Source: Paenibacillus sp. JJ-223
GTDB taxonomy: Bacteria > Bacillota > Bacilli > Paenibacillales > Paenibacillaceae
NCBI RefSeq assembly: GCF_927798175.1
Contig: NZ_CAKMMP010000008.1
Span: forward strand, 1-64,000
Length of the DNA: 64,000 bases
Reading direction: 5' to 3'
Position numbers and translations under genes: made by a program. Under the pieces are notes generated by a model that was not told the DNA's origin, did no database searches, and saw nothing but the letters and a program-made list of their open reading frames with translations. Shown here in pieces: positions 8,942-16,500 of this stretch. Position 1 is the stretch's first letter. Each line of letters opens with the position of its first letter.

Positions 8942-9080
8942 ATATAAGTTGAACCAATGATTCTTACACGAAGTCACCACGCGGTCCGAACCATCTTCCG
9001 ATTGGCATTATCCGGTCGCCATTATCTCAGATTTTTTTGATCCCCTTCGTATTTGTGTCATTGTTTCGTTCAACTTATAT
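8942..9080. promoter_or_regulatory. 13-bp inverted repeat flanking the divergent control region
   Basis: ATATAAGTTGAAC at 8942-8954 is matched exactly in inverted orientation by GTTCAACTTATAT at 9068-9080, 113 bases apart. Both lie in the spacer between the monooxygenase operon and the divergent AraC-type gene. This is a plausible operator pair for looping by that regulator. Binding is inferred, not shown. Confidence 0.45.
8990..9052 (-). repeat. Possible degenerate copy of the dispersed repeat
   Basis: The run from CCATCTTCCGATT through GCATTATCCGG to GATTTTTTTGATCCCC parallels the same three landmarks in the inverted copy near 12665-12710. Similarity is patchy and the rest of the element is missing, so this may be a fragment or chance. 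Confidence 0.3.
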
Positions 9081-9246
9081 AGCTACTCATCGCTTCTGAT
9101 CATCATATTCTCAAATGCCTATTAGTTAACTTGGTTTAATAAGGTATGCACATCATAACAATTGATTTGTCTGTGATCAATGTCATTTTACGACAACTTA
9201 AATTTGTCATTTTGTGGTCAATATGAAAAACGAGACGGATTCCATC

Positions 9247-9276
9247 TTGAATATATACAAAACCCACCTGTATAAT
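9247..9276 (+). promoter_or_regulatory. SigA-type promoter of the AraC-family gene
   Basis: TTGAAT (9247-9252) and TATAAT (9271-9276) are separated by 18 bases. The start codon of the regulator is 36 bases downstream of the -10 box. This supports use of the 9313 start, because upstream in-frame ATGs would lie before the transcript start. Confidence 0.7.
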
Positions 9277-9312
9277 AGGTTATATACTTCTAGGGATAAA
9301 AGAGGTGTTCCC

Positions 9313-10185
9313 ATGATCGAGCGCATGAAGGAGGATCACCACGAATTTTTGGATATCATTTTTTTCACTCCATCCGAATTCGAAAAATCCGGCGGAGCCT
9401 GGCCGATCCGTATCGGCCGCAACATGGCCAAAACCAACTATCACATTGGACCGCGGACCACGCCGTTCCATTATTTGTTGTTCGTGCTGGAGGGCGAGGG
9501 TACATTCATTCAGAACGGGCAGCGTCATGCACTGCGTGCGCGAGATGCCTTCTGTCTTTTTCCCCACATCACGCACGAATATTGGACCCATCCGGAAGAA
9601 CCTTTGCAAAAAATTTTCATCGCTTTCGACGGAAAACTGGCGACCGAGTTATTGGCACGCATCGGCCTTACGCCAGACTCTCCACACCGCTCAGGCGTAC
9701 TCACGCCGGAAACAGCGAATGGCATGCGTGCTTTCATGGAGGAGGTTCGCGAGCCCAAAGGAGGTTCAAGCGACCTGGGCCGGCTTACCCGTTTTCTGGG
9801 GCTATTCGACCGGATCAGCCGTTCACCGGCAGCCCGTGAGCTTCAGCCCGACGTCTCCATCCCCTGGCTTCAAAAAGGCAAGGAGTACATGGACATTCAT
9901 TTTGCGGGAGGCATTACGGTGGAAGGCGTATCGGCGCATGCCGGGGTGGATCGCACCCATTTCGCGAAACAGTTCCGCAAAGCTTACGGTCTTTCTCCCG
10001 TGCAGTATATCCAACAGCTCAAAATGAACCAGGCCAAGCGTTTGCTTGTTCAGACACCGCTGACGTTAACCGAAGTCGCGCACTCGGTCGGTTATCCGGA
10101 CTTGTTTTCGTTCTCCAAAGCGTTCAAAAAGCAGGTCGGGCAGCCGCCCAACCGCTACCGCATGATGGAGCGCAGCCAACGCTGA
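9313..10185 (+). CDS. AraC-family transcriptional regulator
   Basis: This 290-aa regulator has an N-terminal cupin-like sensing domain (about 35-130, with GRNMAKTNYHIGPRTTPFHYLLFVLEGEG and HALRARDAFCLFPHITHEYW). The C-terminal double helix-turn-helix of the AraC type (about 190-285) includes ITVEGVSAHAGVDRTHFAKQFRKAYGLSP and LTEVAHSVGYPDLFSFSKAFKKQVGQPPNRYR. The start is the ATG five to six bases after GAGGTG and downstream of a good promoter. It is divergent from the monooxygenase/ABC operon, so it probably activates that operon when its substrate is present. Confidence 0.88.
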   Translation: MIERMKEDHHEFLDIIFFTPSEFEKSGGAWPIRIGRNMAKTNYHIGPRTTPFHYLLFVLEGEGTFIQNGQRHALRARDAFCLFPHITHEYWTHPEEPLQKIFIAFDGKLATELLARIGLTPDSPHRSGVLTPETANGMRAFMEEVREPKGGSSDLGRLTRFLGLFDRISRSPAARELQPDVSIPWLQKGKEYMDIHFAGGITVEGVSAHAGVDRTHFAKQFRKAYGLSPVQYIQQLKMNQAKRLLVQTPLTLTEVAHSVGYPDLFSFSKAFKKQVGQPPNRYRMMERSQR

Positions 10186-10214
10186 CCCACCGTGTTTTTT
10201 GCATACACCATGAC

Positions 10215-10251
10215 AAAAAGACAAGCTTCCTTATCCTAAGGAAAGCTTGTC
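10215..10251 (-). terminator. Terminator ending the exopolysaccharide-type locus
   Basis: GACAAGCTT-type arms of about 14 bp (one bulged T, 10220-10251) are followed leftward by five T residues. The hairpin lies between the convergent AraC gene and the last gene of the locus and may stop both transcripts. Confidence 0.8.
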
Positions 10252-10278
10252 TTCGAATGCCACTTCCGCTTGCGTATA

Positions 10279-11208
10279 TCAGCGATGTTCTTCCTTGGTG
10301 TTGCCTTTTGCCAGCGGAATGCCGTTTTTCTTGGCATACCAGGCTTGGTAATGATGGATCGCCACCCCTGCAAAAGACGAATGTTCCTTTCCAAGGCGGA
10401 ACACGTTCGCAATCTCTTCATCCATATTGCTCAACGTTTTGTTGTAGAAGGTCAGATGCTCCCCTTCATGCGTGTCCCCGAGTTCGGCGCCGATCCACAC
10501 CTTTTTGCCGAGTTCATCCGCTTCGTCGAGCTCCTCGCGGGAAAGGTCATACATCTGCTGTCCGCTGTCCCGGTAAGCCATGATGGCCACTGCGTCGAAG
10601 CGGTTAATGATCCAGCGGCTGAGCGTGCCGCCGCCATTTGCCGCTTCGCGCCCATCCAGCCAGAACGGGATCGCCGCGCTCATGTACAATCCCGCTTCCT
10701 TGCCCTCGGCGGTCCAAGCGCTCATATTGTCCTGCCATTCCGCAATGACCTCACTCTGCTCTTGCTCCCAGCGCTGAAGCTGATACGGCTCCACGTCGAA
10801 TTGAATGCCCGTGAACCGTTCTTCCGGTGCTGATGCCTCATTATAGGCCTTTACTTTGTCCACGAACGCAAGACCCTCTTCGCGCTTCTCCGTATAAGCC
10901 CAATCCGCATGGCCGTTCAACGCATGCACTTCCATTCCGGCCTTGTGCGCGGCAGCAACGAAATGGCGGTATGCATCCTCCGTGACCTCATCCTGCAGCT
11001 GCAAGAAAATGACTTCAATCCCCTGCTCTTTCGTGAACGCAATGATCTCCGGCGTTTGCTCGGCAATGATCGACGCATCCCACAGCCAGGTCGACTTATG
11101 CTCCTCGGTGGCGAACCACCGGAAGAGCCAGGGCAGGAGCAGCAGGCAGAACGTCAGTGCCAGCACAGCCCATTTTGCCTTGGCCGGCATCTTGCCCTTG
11201 AATGTCAT
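10279..11208 (-). CDS. Membrane-anchored TIM-barrel-like protein, possible glycosidase
   Basis: This 309-aa protein has one N-terminal membrane anchor (about 12-30) and an extracytoplasmic domain. The domain alternates predicted strands and helices as in a TIM barrel (IEVIFLQLQDEV, MEVHALNGHADWA, FTGIQFDVEPYQ, AGLYMSAAIPFWLDG, FDAVAIMAYRDSG, KKVWIGAELGD). Acidic residues at strand ends, D138 and E140 in FDVEPY and the E in IGAELGD, could be catalytic, so it may cleave or modify the locus polysaccharide. I cannot assign a glycoside hydrolase family. It starts five bases after the dehydrogenase stop and is the last gene of the locus. Confidence 0.7.
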   Translation of the reverse strand: MTFKGKMPAKAKWAVLALTFCLLLLPWLFRWFATEEHKSTWLWDASIIAEQTPEIIAFTKEQGIEVIFLQLQDEVTEDAYRHFVAAAHKAGMEVHALNGHADWAYTEKREEGLAFVDKVKAYNEASAPEERFTGIQFDVEPYQLQRWEQEQSEVIAEWQDNMSAWTAEGKEAGLYMSAAIPFWLDGREAANGGGTLSRWIINRFDAVAIMAYRDSGQQMYDLSREELDEADELGKKVWIGAELGDTHEGEHLTFYNKTLSNMDEEIANVFRLGKEHSSFAGVAIHHYQAWYAKKNGIPLAKGNTKEEHR

Positions 11209-11213
11209 CGGCT

Positions 11214-12581
11214 TTAGACGAGCAGCGCTTCGCTATGTTCGAGCACAGGATGTTGAACGGAATGGCCAATTTTGTAAATATGCGGCTGCGTGTAGCTGCG
11301 GAACGCATTGCGCGTGTCCAGAATCGGCACGCCGAGGTCGGCAATGTCGCCATACGGCAGGTCTTTATGGTTCGTGATCAGCACGATGCAGTCATATTTC
11401 TTGAACTGCTCCAGGCTGAACGGCACGCTTGGCACGGTCTCTCCATGCTTGTCGCGGAAGGAAGCGGCATATGGATCATAGTAGCTGACGTTGGCTCCGC
11501 TCTCTTTGAACAGCTCGTATACCTCAAGTCCCGGGGATTCACGCAAGTCCGCAATGTTAGGCTTGTACGCCATGCCGAGCAGCAGCACGTTCGAATTGCG
11601 CACCGACTTTGCGTATTCGTTCAGAATGACGGAGGCTTTGTTCAGCACGTAATACGGCATGTTGTCATTGGTGGACTGCGCCAGTTCAATGAATTTGCTG
11701 TAGAAACGGAAGCCCTTCGCTTTCCAGGACAGGTACATCGGGTCGAGCGGGATGCAGTGGCCTCCAATGCCCGGGCCCGGGTAGAACGGCATGAATCCGA
11801 ACGGCTTCGTCGCCGCCGCGTCGATGACTTCCCAAATATCGATGCCCATGCGGTCGCACATCATCGCCATTTCGTTCACAAACGCGATGTTAACGCTGCG
11901 GAACGTGTTTTCGAGCAGTTTGGACATTTCAGCCACTTTCGGGGAGGATACCGGAACGACGGTTTGCACGTATTTGCTGTACAGTGCCGTTCCGAGCTTC
12001 AGGCACGATTCTGTCGTGCCTCCGATGACCTTCGGCGTATTGAACGTCGTGAAACGTCCGTTGGACGGGTCCACCCGTTCCGGCGAGAAGCACAGGAAAT
12101 AGTCTTTGCCTGCTTCATGCCCGATTTTGTCCAACTCCTGCTGGATGAGCTCTTCGGTCGTTCCCGGGTAGGTCGTGCTTTCGAGCGTGATCAGCATGCC
12201 TGGCTTCATGTGCCGTTTGATCTGGTCCACAACCGTTTCGATGTAGGAGGTATCCGGGTCCTGATTCTCGCTCAGCGGCGTAGGCACGCAGATGCTGAGC
12301 GCATCGATCACGCGCAGCAGGCTGTAATCCGTCGTCGGCTGAAAACGGCCGGTTTGCATCACCTTTTTCAACTCGTCGGACGAAATGTCATGAATGTAGG
12401 AATCGCCATGATAGATACGATCCACCTTCGATGCATCCAGGTCGATGCCGATGACCGTGAAGCCCTGATTGACCATTTCCACGGCCAGCGGCAGACCTAC
12501 GTAACCGAGCCCGACAACGCCGAGCACCGCTTCTTTATTCTCAATCGCATTCAGTAAAGTGTGAACATGTTGATTCTCCAT
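11214..12581 (-). CDS. Nucleotide-sugar 6-dehydrogenase (UDP-HexNAc/UDP-glucose type)
   Basis: This 455-aa enzyme oxidises the C6 hydroxyl of a UDP-sugar to the uronic acid with two NAD+. It has an N-terminal Rossmann fold with GLGYVGLPLA (24-33), a central domain with FSPERVDPSNGRF, the active-site Cys in PGIGGHCIPLDPMYLSWK, and a C-terminal NAD domain (LLLGMAYKPNIADLRESP). The PGIGGHCIPLDP form and the SPERVDP motif resemble the WbpA/WecC branch acting on UDP-N-acetylhexosamines more than classical UDP-glucose dehydrogenase. The start follows GGAGGGAATACC. It likely supplies an (amino)uronic acid donor to the GT2 synthase upstream in the locus. Confidence 0.85.
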   Translation of the reverse strand: MENQHVHTLLNAIENKEAVLGVVGLGYVGLPLAVEMVNQGFTVIGIDLDASKVDRIYHGDSYIHDISSDELKKVMQTGRFQPTTDYSLLRVIDALSICVPTPLSENQDPDTSYIETVVDQIKRHMKPGMLITLESTTYPGTTEELIQQELDKIGHEAGKDYFLCFSPERVDPSNGRFTTFNTPKVIGGTTESCLKLGTALYSKYVQTVVPVSSPKVAEMSKLLENTFRSVNIAFVNEMAMMCDRMGIDIWEVIDAAATKPFGFMPFYPGPGIGGHCIPLDPMYLSWKAKGFRFYSKFIELAQSTNDNMPYYVLNKASVILNEYAKSVRNSNVLLLGMAYKPNIADLRESPGLEVYELFKESGANVSYYDPYAASFRDKHGETVPSVPFSLEQFKKYDCIVLITNHKDLPYGDIADLGVPILDTRNAFRSYTQPHIYKIGHSVQHPVLEHSEALLV

Positions 12582-12639
12582 GGTATTCCCTCCAGGCTGT
12601 ATTTTTGGTTTTTTGTATTTATATAAGCCGAAGATGTTT

Positions 12640-12845
12640 CGCACCAGACACTTCGAGCACAGTACCATCTTCTGATCGCCGTTATCCCCGGATTTTGTTG
12701 AATCCCCTTTGGCTAAGGGGAAAATCCGGAGATAAATCTATGCTTCCGATGCAGCTTTCCTTCAGAAAGCTTTCAGAACGCTCCGCTTCTCCAGATTGGT
12801 TCTGTCTCTCCGTTAGTGCATACGCTATTTTCGCCTTATATAATG
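12640..12845 (-). repeat. Dispersed intergenic repeat, copy B (inverted)
   Basis: The reverse complement carries the same ordered landmarks as copy A: TAACGGAGAGACAG, CAGAACCAATCTGGAGAAG (at 12786-12804 on the opposite strand), GAAAGCTTTCTG, AAAGCTGCATCGGAAGCATAG, CTCCGGATTTTCCCC, CCGGGGATAACGGCGATC and GAAGATGGTACTG. It fills most of the 344-base gap between the degenerate response regulator and the dehydrogenase, and so lies inside the putative operon. Confidence 0.8.
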
Positions 12846-12925
12846 GTTCGTGGTACGTCTCGGCAGAGACTAGTATCCGGCTGTTATGCACTGTTCATGA
12901 TGGATTGTCGATCATCTGAACCTAC

Positions 12926-13729
12926 TCAGTGCAGGCACCGCCGGATTCTCGCATCCAGTTCTACCGGGGAGAACGGTTTGGTCATATAGTCATTCACGCC
13001 GCTGCTGAAGCATTGGCTGATCGTTTCCTCCACTCTTTGCTCGGTTAACACCACGATTTTGGGCGGGTGTTCCACCTCCAGTTTCTGAATGTGGTGAATA
13101 AACGGGAGACCATCGATGCCGTACAAGTTCAGTTCGGTCAATACCAGGTCAGGCTCCACCTTTCCGATCATTTCGAGGGCTGCTAGTCCATCCACCGCTT
13201 CATAGGTTTCGTACCCCTGCATCTTCAGTCGCAATTGCAAAAATTCGCGGATCGTCGGATCATTATCGACAATCAGGATACGCTCCGCCCGTTCTGCCAT
13301 CTGATCCGGCGTGTAGATCTGGATGTCGGCGGAATCGACCCGTCGGGCGAATTCCGCCATTTGCTGGATGACCACCTGGGACGGCCGATCCTTGTCCTTG
13401 AAGCTGGCTACCATGATCTGCGGCCGTGCTCCCGGAACGGTTTCCAGCAAATGATGTTTGATGCATAGACCCTCATAGTGGACCTCATCCAACAGCAGAC
13501 CTGGCAGCAGCACGCCAACCGTTTGGGTTGTCCCATCCTGCCATAGCTGGAAGCCATACTCGTTCGTTCGCTCCAGATACGTTCGAACCTGCTGCTCCGG
13601 CGGGGATTGCCCTGCACAATGGATAAACATGAGGCCGCATGCTCCGGCCCCGATTCCCTTTACTTCCTGCTCCATGCTTCGGTACACGTTCGCGGCAGCT
13701 TCACGCTGCAATGTCGCCGCATTCGACAT
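12926..13729 (-). CDS. Degenerate (pseudo)receiver response-regulator-like protein
   Basis: This 267-aa protein has an N-terminal domain of unknown type (about 12-140) joined to a C-terminal CheY-like receiver (about 150-267). The receiver keeps the switch Thr229 (VVLTEQ) and Lys251 (MTKPF). The phosphoacceptor Asp is replaced by Glu199 (DLVLTELNLYGIDG), and the second residue of the acidic pocket is Asn156 (IVDNDPT). It therefore probably cannot be phosphorylated normally and may be locked in an active-like state. The N-terminal part could be a degenerate GGDEF-like fold, but that is only a guess. GGTGGAG supports this start. There is no DNA-binding domain, so it probably acts on a protein partner, perhaps the synthase. 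Confidence 0.8.
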   Translation of the reverse strand: MSNAATLQREAAANVYRSMEQEVKGIGAGACGLMFIHCAGQSPPEQQVRTYLERTNEYGFQLWQDGTTQTVGVLLPGLLLDEVHYEGLCIKHHLLETVPGARPQIMVASFKDKDRPSQVVIQQMAEFARRVDSADIQIYTPDQMAERAERILIVDNDPTIREFLQLRLKMQGYETYEAVDGLAALEMIGKVEPDLVLTELNLYGIDGLPFIHHIQKLEVEHPPKIVVLTEQRVEETISQCFSSGVNDYMTKPFSPVELDARIRRCLH

Positions 13730-13836
13730 GTTTTCTCCACCCTTCTCCTTTGGATTATCTATCATGGTCTTGCCGTATTGCTTCCGTTAACGCCGGCTTG
13801 CCTGAAGCCGGCTCATGCTTGGATCACGGCGCGAGC

Positions 13837-15267
13837 TCAAGCCGCTTCAGTTGTGTCCTTGCTTTCTTCGGACCAGCTCTGACGCGTCATCGTGCCCCAG
13901 GAGTTGTTGTTTTGCAAAAACTGGATGTGTCCCTGCAATCTCCACAACACGCCGAGCTGATGGTAACCGACGAACTTCAAGGCCGAGAATACAAGCATCT
14001 TGCCCAGATCGGACAGCTTGTTGTAACGTCTGAATGCAATCTCCTCCAGAATGAGCGCCCCGATGCTCAGCAGATAACCGCTCACCAGGTTAAGGGCACC
14101 GAACAATACGAGGATCGGCCACTGTGTCATGTCCAGCAGCACGTATCCGACCAGTGCCAGCAAACCGGTAATCCGGAAGTAGGGGTTCAGCGCTTCAAAA
14201 ATGACGTTATACGGCATCGTGATGAGTCCCATCACCTTGTACTTCGGATTGAACAGCATGTCGCGGTTTTCCAGCATGTTTTTGAGATTTCCGCGTCCCC
14301 AACGCTTGCGCTGGCTGGACAGGATCCGGTAAGAATCCGGCGCCTGGGTCCAGCAAACGGCCTCGGGACAGAACGCCACGCGGTATTTCAGTTTATTTTC
14401 CAGCATGTAGCGATGCAGCTTGATAATGATGTTCATGTCCTCGCCCGGGTACCCGTCGCGATATCCGCCGACGGCAATGACGTAATCCTTGCGGAACAGG
14501 CCGAAGGCTCCCGAGACGATGATCAGGCCATTGATATGGCTCCAGCCGATCCGGCCTCCCAAAAACGCTTTGAGATACTCGATGGACTGGAACATCGGCC
14601 ACATTTTGCGCGGCAGCGAAACGTCCTGCACGGCCCCGTTCTCGATTTTGCAGCCGTTGGCGATGCGCACATCGCCTCCGATGGCCACCGTTTCTTCCGG
14701 ATTCTCCATGTACATGCGCGCCATGCGAATCAGGGCGTCCTTTTCGAGCAAGGAGTCGGCATCGATGGAAGAAATGAGCGGATAGTGCGACAAGTTGATG
14801 CCCGCATTTAGCGAATCGGCCTTGCCTCCGTTTTCTTTGTCGATGACGTACAGGCCCGGGAACTCGGGGTTGTGATAGATGCCGCGAATCGGCTGGCAAG
14901 AAATCTTGCCCCGAACCTGGGCATTGGATATCGGCTTCAGCTTGTATTCTTTCAGCAGCAGCTTCAGCGTATTGTCGCTGGAACCGTCATTGACTACGAT
15001 GACCTCATACGTCGGATAATTAAGCGTCATCAGGCAGTTTACATTTTCGATAATCGTCAGTTCCTCATTGTATGCCGGTACCAGGAGAGAAACGGAAGGC
15101 ACCAGCTGCGAACCGGACAATGTGTTGTACTTCGAATAATTCGATCGTCTGAAGATGGTCCAGATGTTGCGGAATGACAGGGCCATAATCGAAAAATAAA
15201 GCGTATTGACAAAGACGACGTAATAAATCGCCACCATGCCGTAAATGAACAGCAGATCCCTAAGCAG
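13837..15267 (-). CDS. Processive membrane glycosyltransferase, GT2 family
   Basis: This is a polysaccharide synthase resembling the cellulose/hyaluronan/PNAG synthase group. Numbered from the ATG at 15237, it shows NDGSSD (83-88, UDP binding), DAD (159-161, metal), GED (265-267, catalytic base) and QRKRW (309-313, the processive signature). One N-terminal helix and several C-terminal helices (about 340-430) flank the catalytic domain. An in-frame CTG at 15267 has a near-ideal AGGAGGGG six bases upstream, and the frame between reads LRDLLFIYG. I prefer this start; the ATG at 15237 has no clear ribosome binding site. The start overlaps the end of the HEAT-repeat gene, implying coupled translation. 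The product is unknown. Confidence 0.85.
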   Translation of the reverse strand: MLRDLLFIYGMVAIYYVVFVNTLYFSIMALSFRNIWTIFRRSNYSKYNTLSGSQLVPSVSLLVPAYNEELTIIENVNCLMTLNYPTYEVIVVNDGSSDNTLKLLLKEYKLKPISNAQVRGKISCQPIRGIYHNPEFPGLYVIDKENGGKADSLNAGINLSHYPLISSIDADSLLEKDALIRMARMYMENPEETVAIGGDVRIANGCKIENGAVQDVSLPRKMWPMFQSIEYLKAFLGGRIGWSHINGLIIVSGAFGLFRKDYVIAVGGYRDGYPGEDMNIIIKLHRYMLENKLKYRVAFCPEAVCWTQAPDSYRILSSQRKRWGRGNLKNMLENRDMLFNPKYKVMGLITMPYNVIFEALNPYFRITGLLALVGYVLLDMTQWPILVLFGALNLVSGYLLSIGALILEEIAFRRYNKLSDLGKMLVFSALKFVGYHQLGVLWRLQGHIQFLQNNNSWGTMTRQSWSEESKDTTEAA

Positions 15268-16468
15268 TGTAATCCCCTCCTAACGCGGCTACGCCTGCGC
15301 GTTTCTTGTTTGTCCTGCCGGCTTTCATGGGACCAAAATACCGCTCGTACAACAGTCGTTTTTGGTTATGTGCAATCATCTGCTCCACGCCGCGATCGCC
15401 GGGTCCGGGATGCTGCATGATACTCTCGACGTGCTGTTTGGCAATCTCGCGTTCGGCTCCCGTTCCATGCATGGCCGCCTGGCACAGCGCCTCGAATCCC
15501 GGTTCGCCCAACTTGCCGAGGCTCTCCGCGCTGTTATGACGCACACCCCAGTCTTCGTCGCGCAGCGCCTTGCGCAGCAATGGAATGCTGCCCGCGGCAT
15601 GCTTGGAACCAAGCGCCTGCGCCACTTCGGCGCGCACTTCCGGGCTCTCGTCCTGCATCAGCCGGAGAATGGTTTCATCGCTTAACGTCGGACTTGCGCT
15701 GAGATACAGCTTCACCGCTTCGGCACGCACGTCCTGATGCTCCGCACCGACCAGCTTGCCTAGCGCAGGCATCACTTCCGGTACTGCCTGTCCCCACATG
15801 GCGACAAGGCCTACCTTCACAAAATCCGGCTTGTCCGATTCAAGCAGCTCGATCAACAGTTTGCTGGGGTCCAGACGGGTTTCCAGCAAGATATCCGCCG
15901 CCAGGTGGTGAATCGATTTGCCCTTGGTCAGCAGCAGCTCCAGCATCTCCTTCAGTTCACCCTGGCGTGCGGAACATCTTGCGATCGAGCGGGCGATCAT
16001 AATCGCCATCGGTCCCGGCTTCTCGTCCCGGAGCAGTTCCATCAGACCCGGCACCGCCTCGGGACAGCGCATGCCGCCCAGGCGGTATGCCGCATCGATC
16101 TGGCGTCCGTAACGCAGCCTGCCGAGCTCCTTCAAATCCTGTTCCACCATGCCGGCTTCCCGGCACAATGCAATCAGCTTGTCGCGGTACTCGCCTTTAA
16201 ACTGGTCGATCCATTCGATGAGCCTGTTTTGAATCACCCGCCTTTCGAGCGGGGCCAGTTTGCCTGGCGGCAAACGCAGCGGACGTTGTTCCGCCAGCGC
16301 TGCCTGCAAATACGCGAAGTAGTCGCGCTGCTTTTGCTCATAGTACTGCGCCTTGCGCTCTTTGCCGTTATGGGATATTTTCATCGCAAACAGCAGAATG
16401 ACCCCGATCACGACAAGCGCCGCACAAATGTATAGAAACAGGTAGGCCAAAGCCAAATTCGAAAACAT
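15260..16468 (-). CDS. Membrane-anchored HEAT-repeat protein
   Basis: This 402-aa protein has one N-terminal membrane helix (about 7-29), then a basic stretch (KISHNGKERKAQYYEQKQRDYFAYLQ) and a cytoplasmic array of HEAT/PBS-lyase-like repeats (about 110-350). Examples are MRCPEAVPGLMELLRDEKPG, SPEVRAEVAQALGSKHAAGSIPLLRKALRDEDWGVRHNSAESLGKLGEPG and FEALCQAAMHG. Such repeats are protein-binding scaffolds, so it may hold the synthase to its regulator. AGGAGGG precedes the ATG, and its end overlaps the preferred GT2 start. Confidence 0.85.
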   Translation of the reverse strand: MFSNLALAYLFLYICAALVVIGVILLFAMKISHNGKERKAQYYEQKQRDYFAYLQAALAEQRPLRLPPGKLAPLERRVIQNRLIEWIDQFKGEYRDKLIALCREAGMVEQDLKELGRLRYGRQIDAAYRLGGMRCPEAVPGLMELLRDEKPGPMAIMIARSIARCSARQGELKEMLELLLTKGKSIHHLAADILLETRLDPSKLLIELLESDKPDFVKVGLVAMWGQAVPEVMPALGKLVGAEHQDVRAEAVKLYLSASPTLSDETILRLMQDESPEVRAEVAQALGSKHAAGSIPLLRKALRDEDWGVRHNSAESLGKLGEPGFEALCQAAMHGTGAEREIAKQHVESIMQHPGPGDRGVEQMIAHNQKRLLYERYFGPMKAGRTNKKRAGVAALGGDYTA

Positions 16469-16500
16469 GTGACAAAGCCCTCCTCATTCTTTTTTCTTAG

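Noticed and set aside
11202..12557. 451-codon open frame on the plus strand
   Set aside because: It is exactly antisense to the nucleotide-sugar dehydrogenase, rich in His, Arg and Gln with no family features; a shadow of GC-rich coding.
13639..14811. 390-codon plus-strand frame
   Set aside because: Antisense to the GT2 synthase and the end of the pseudoreceiver gene; composition is of shadow type.
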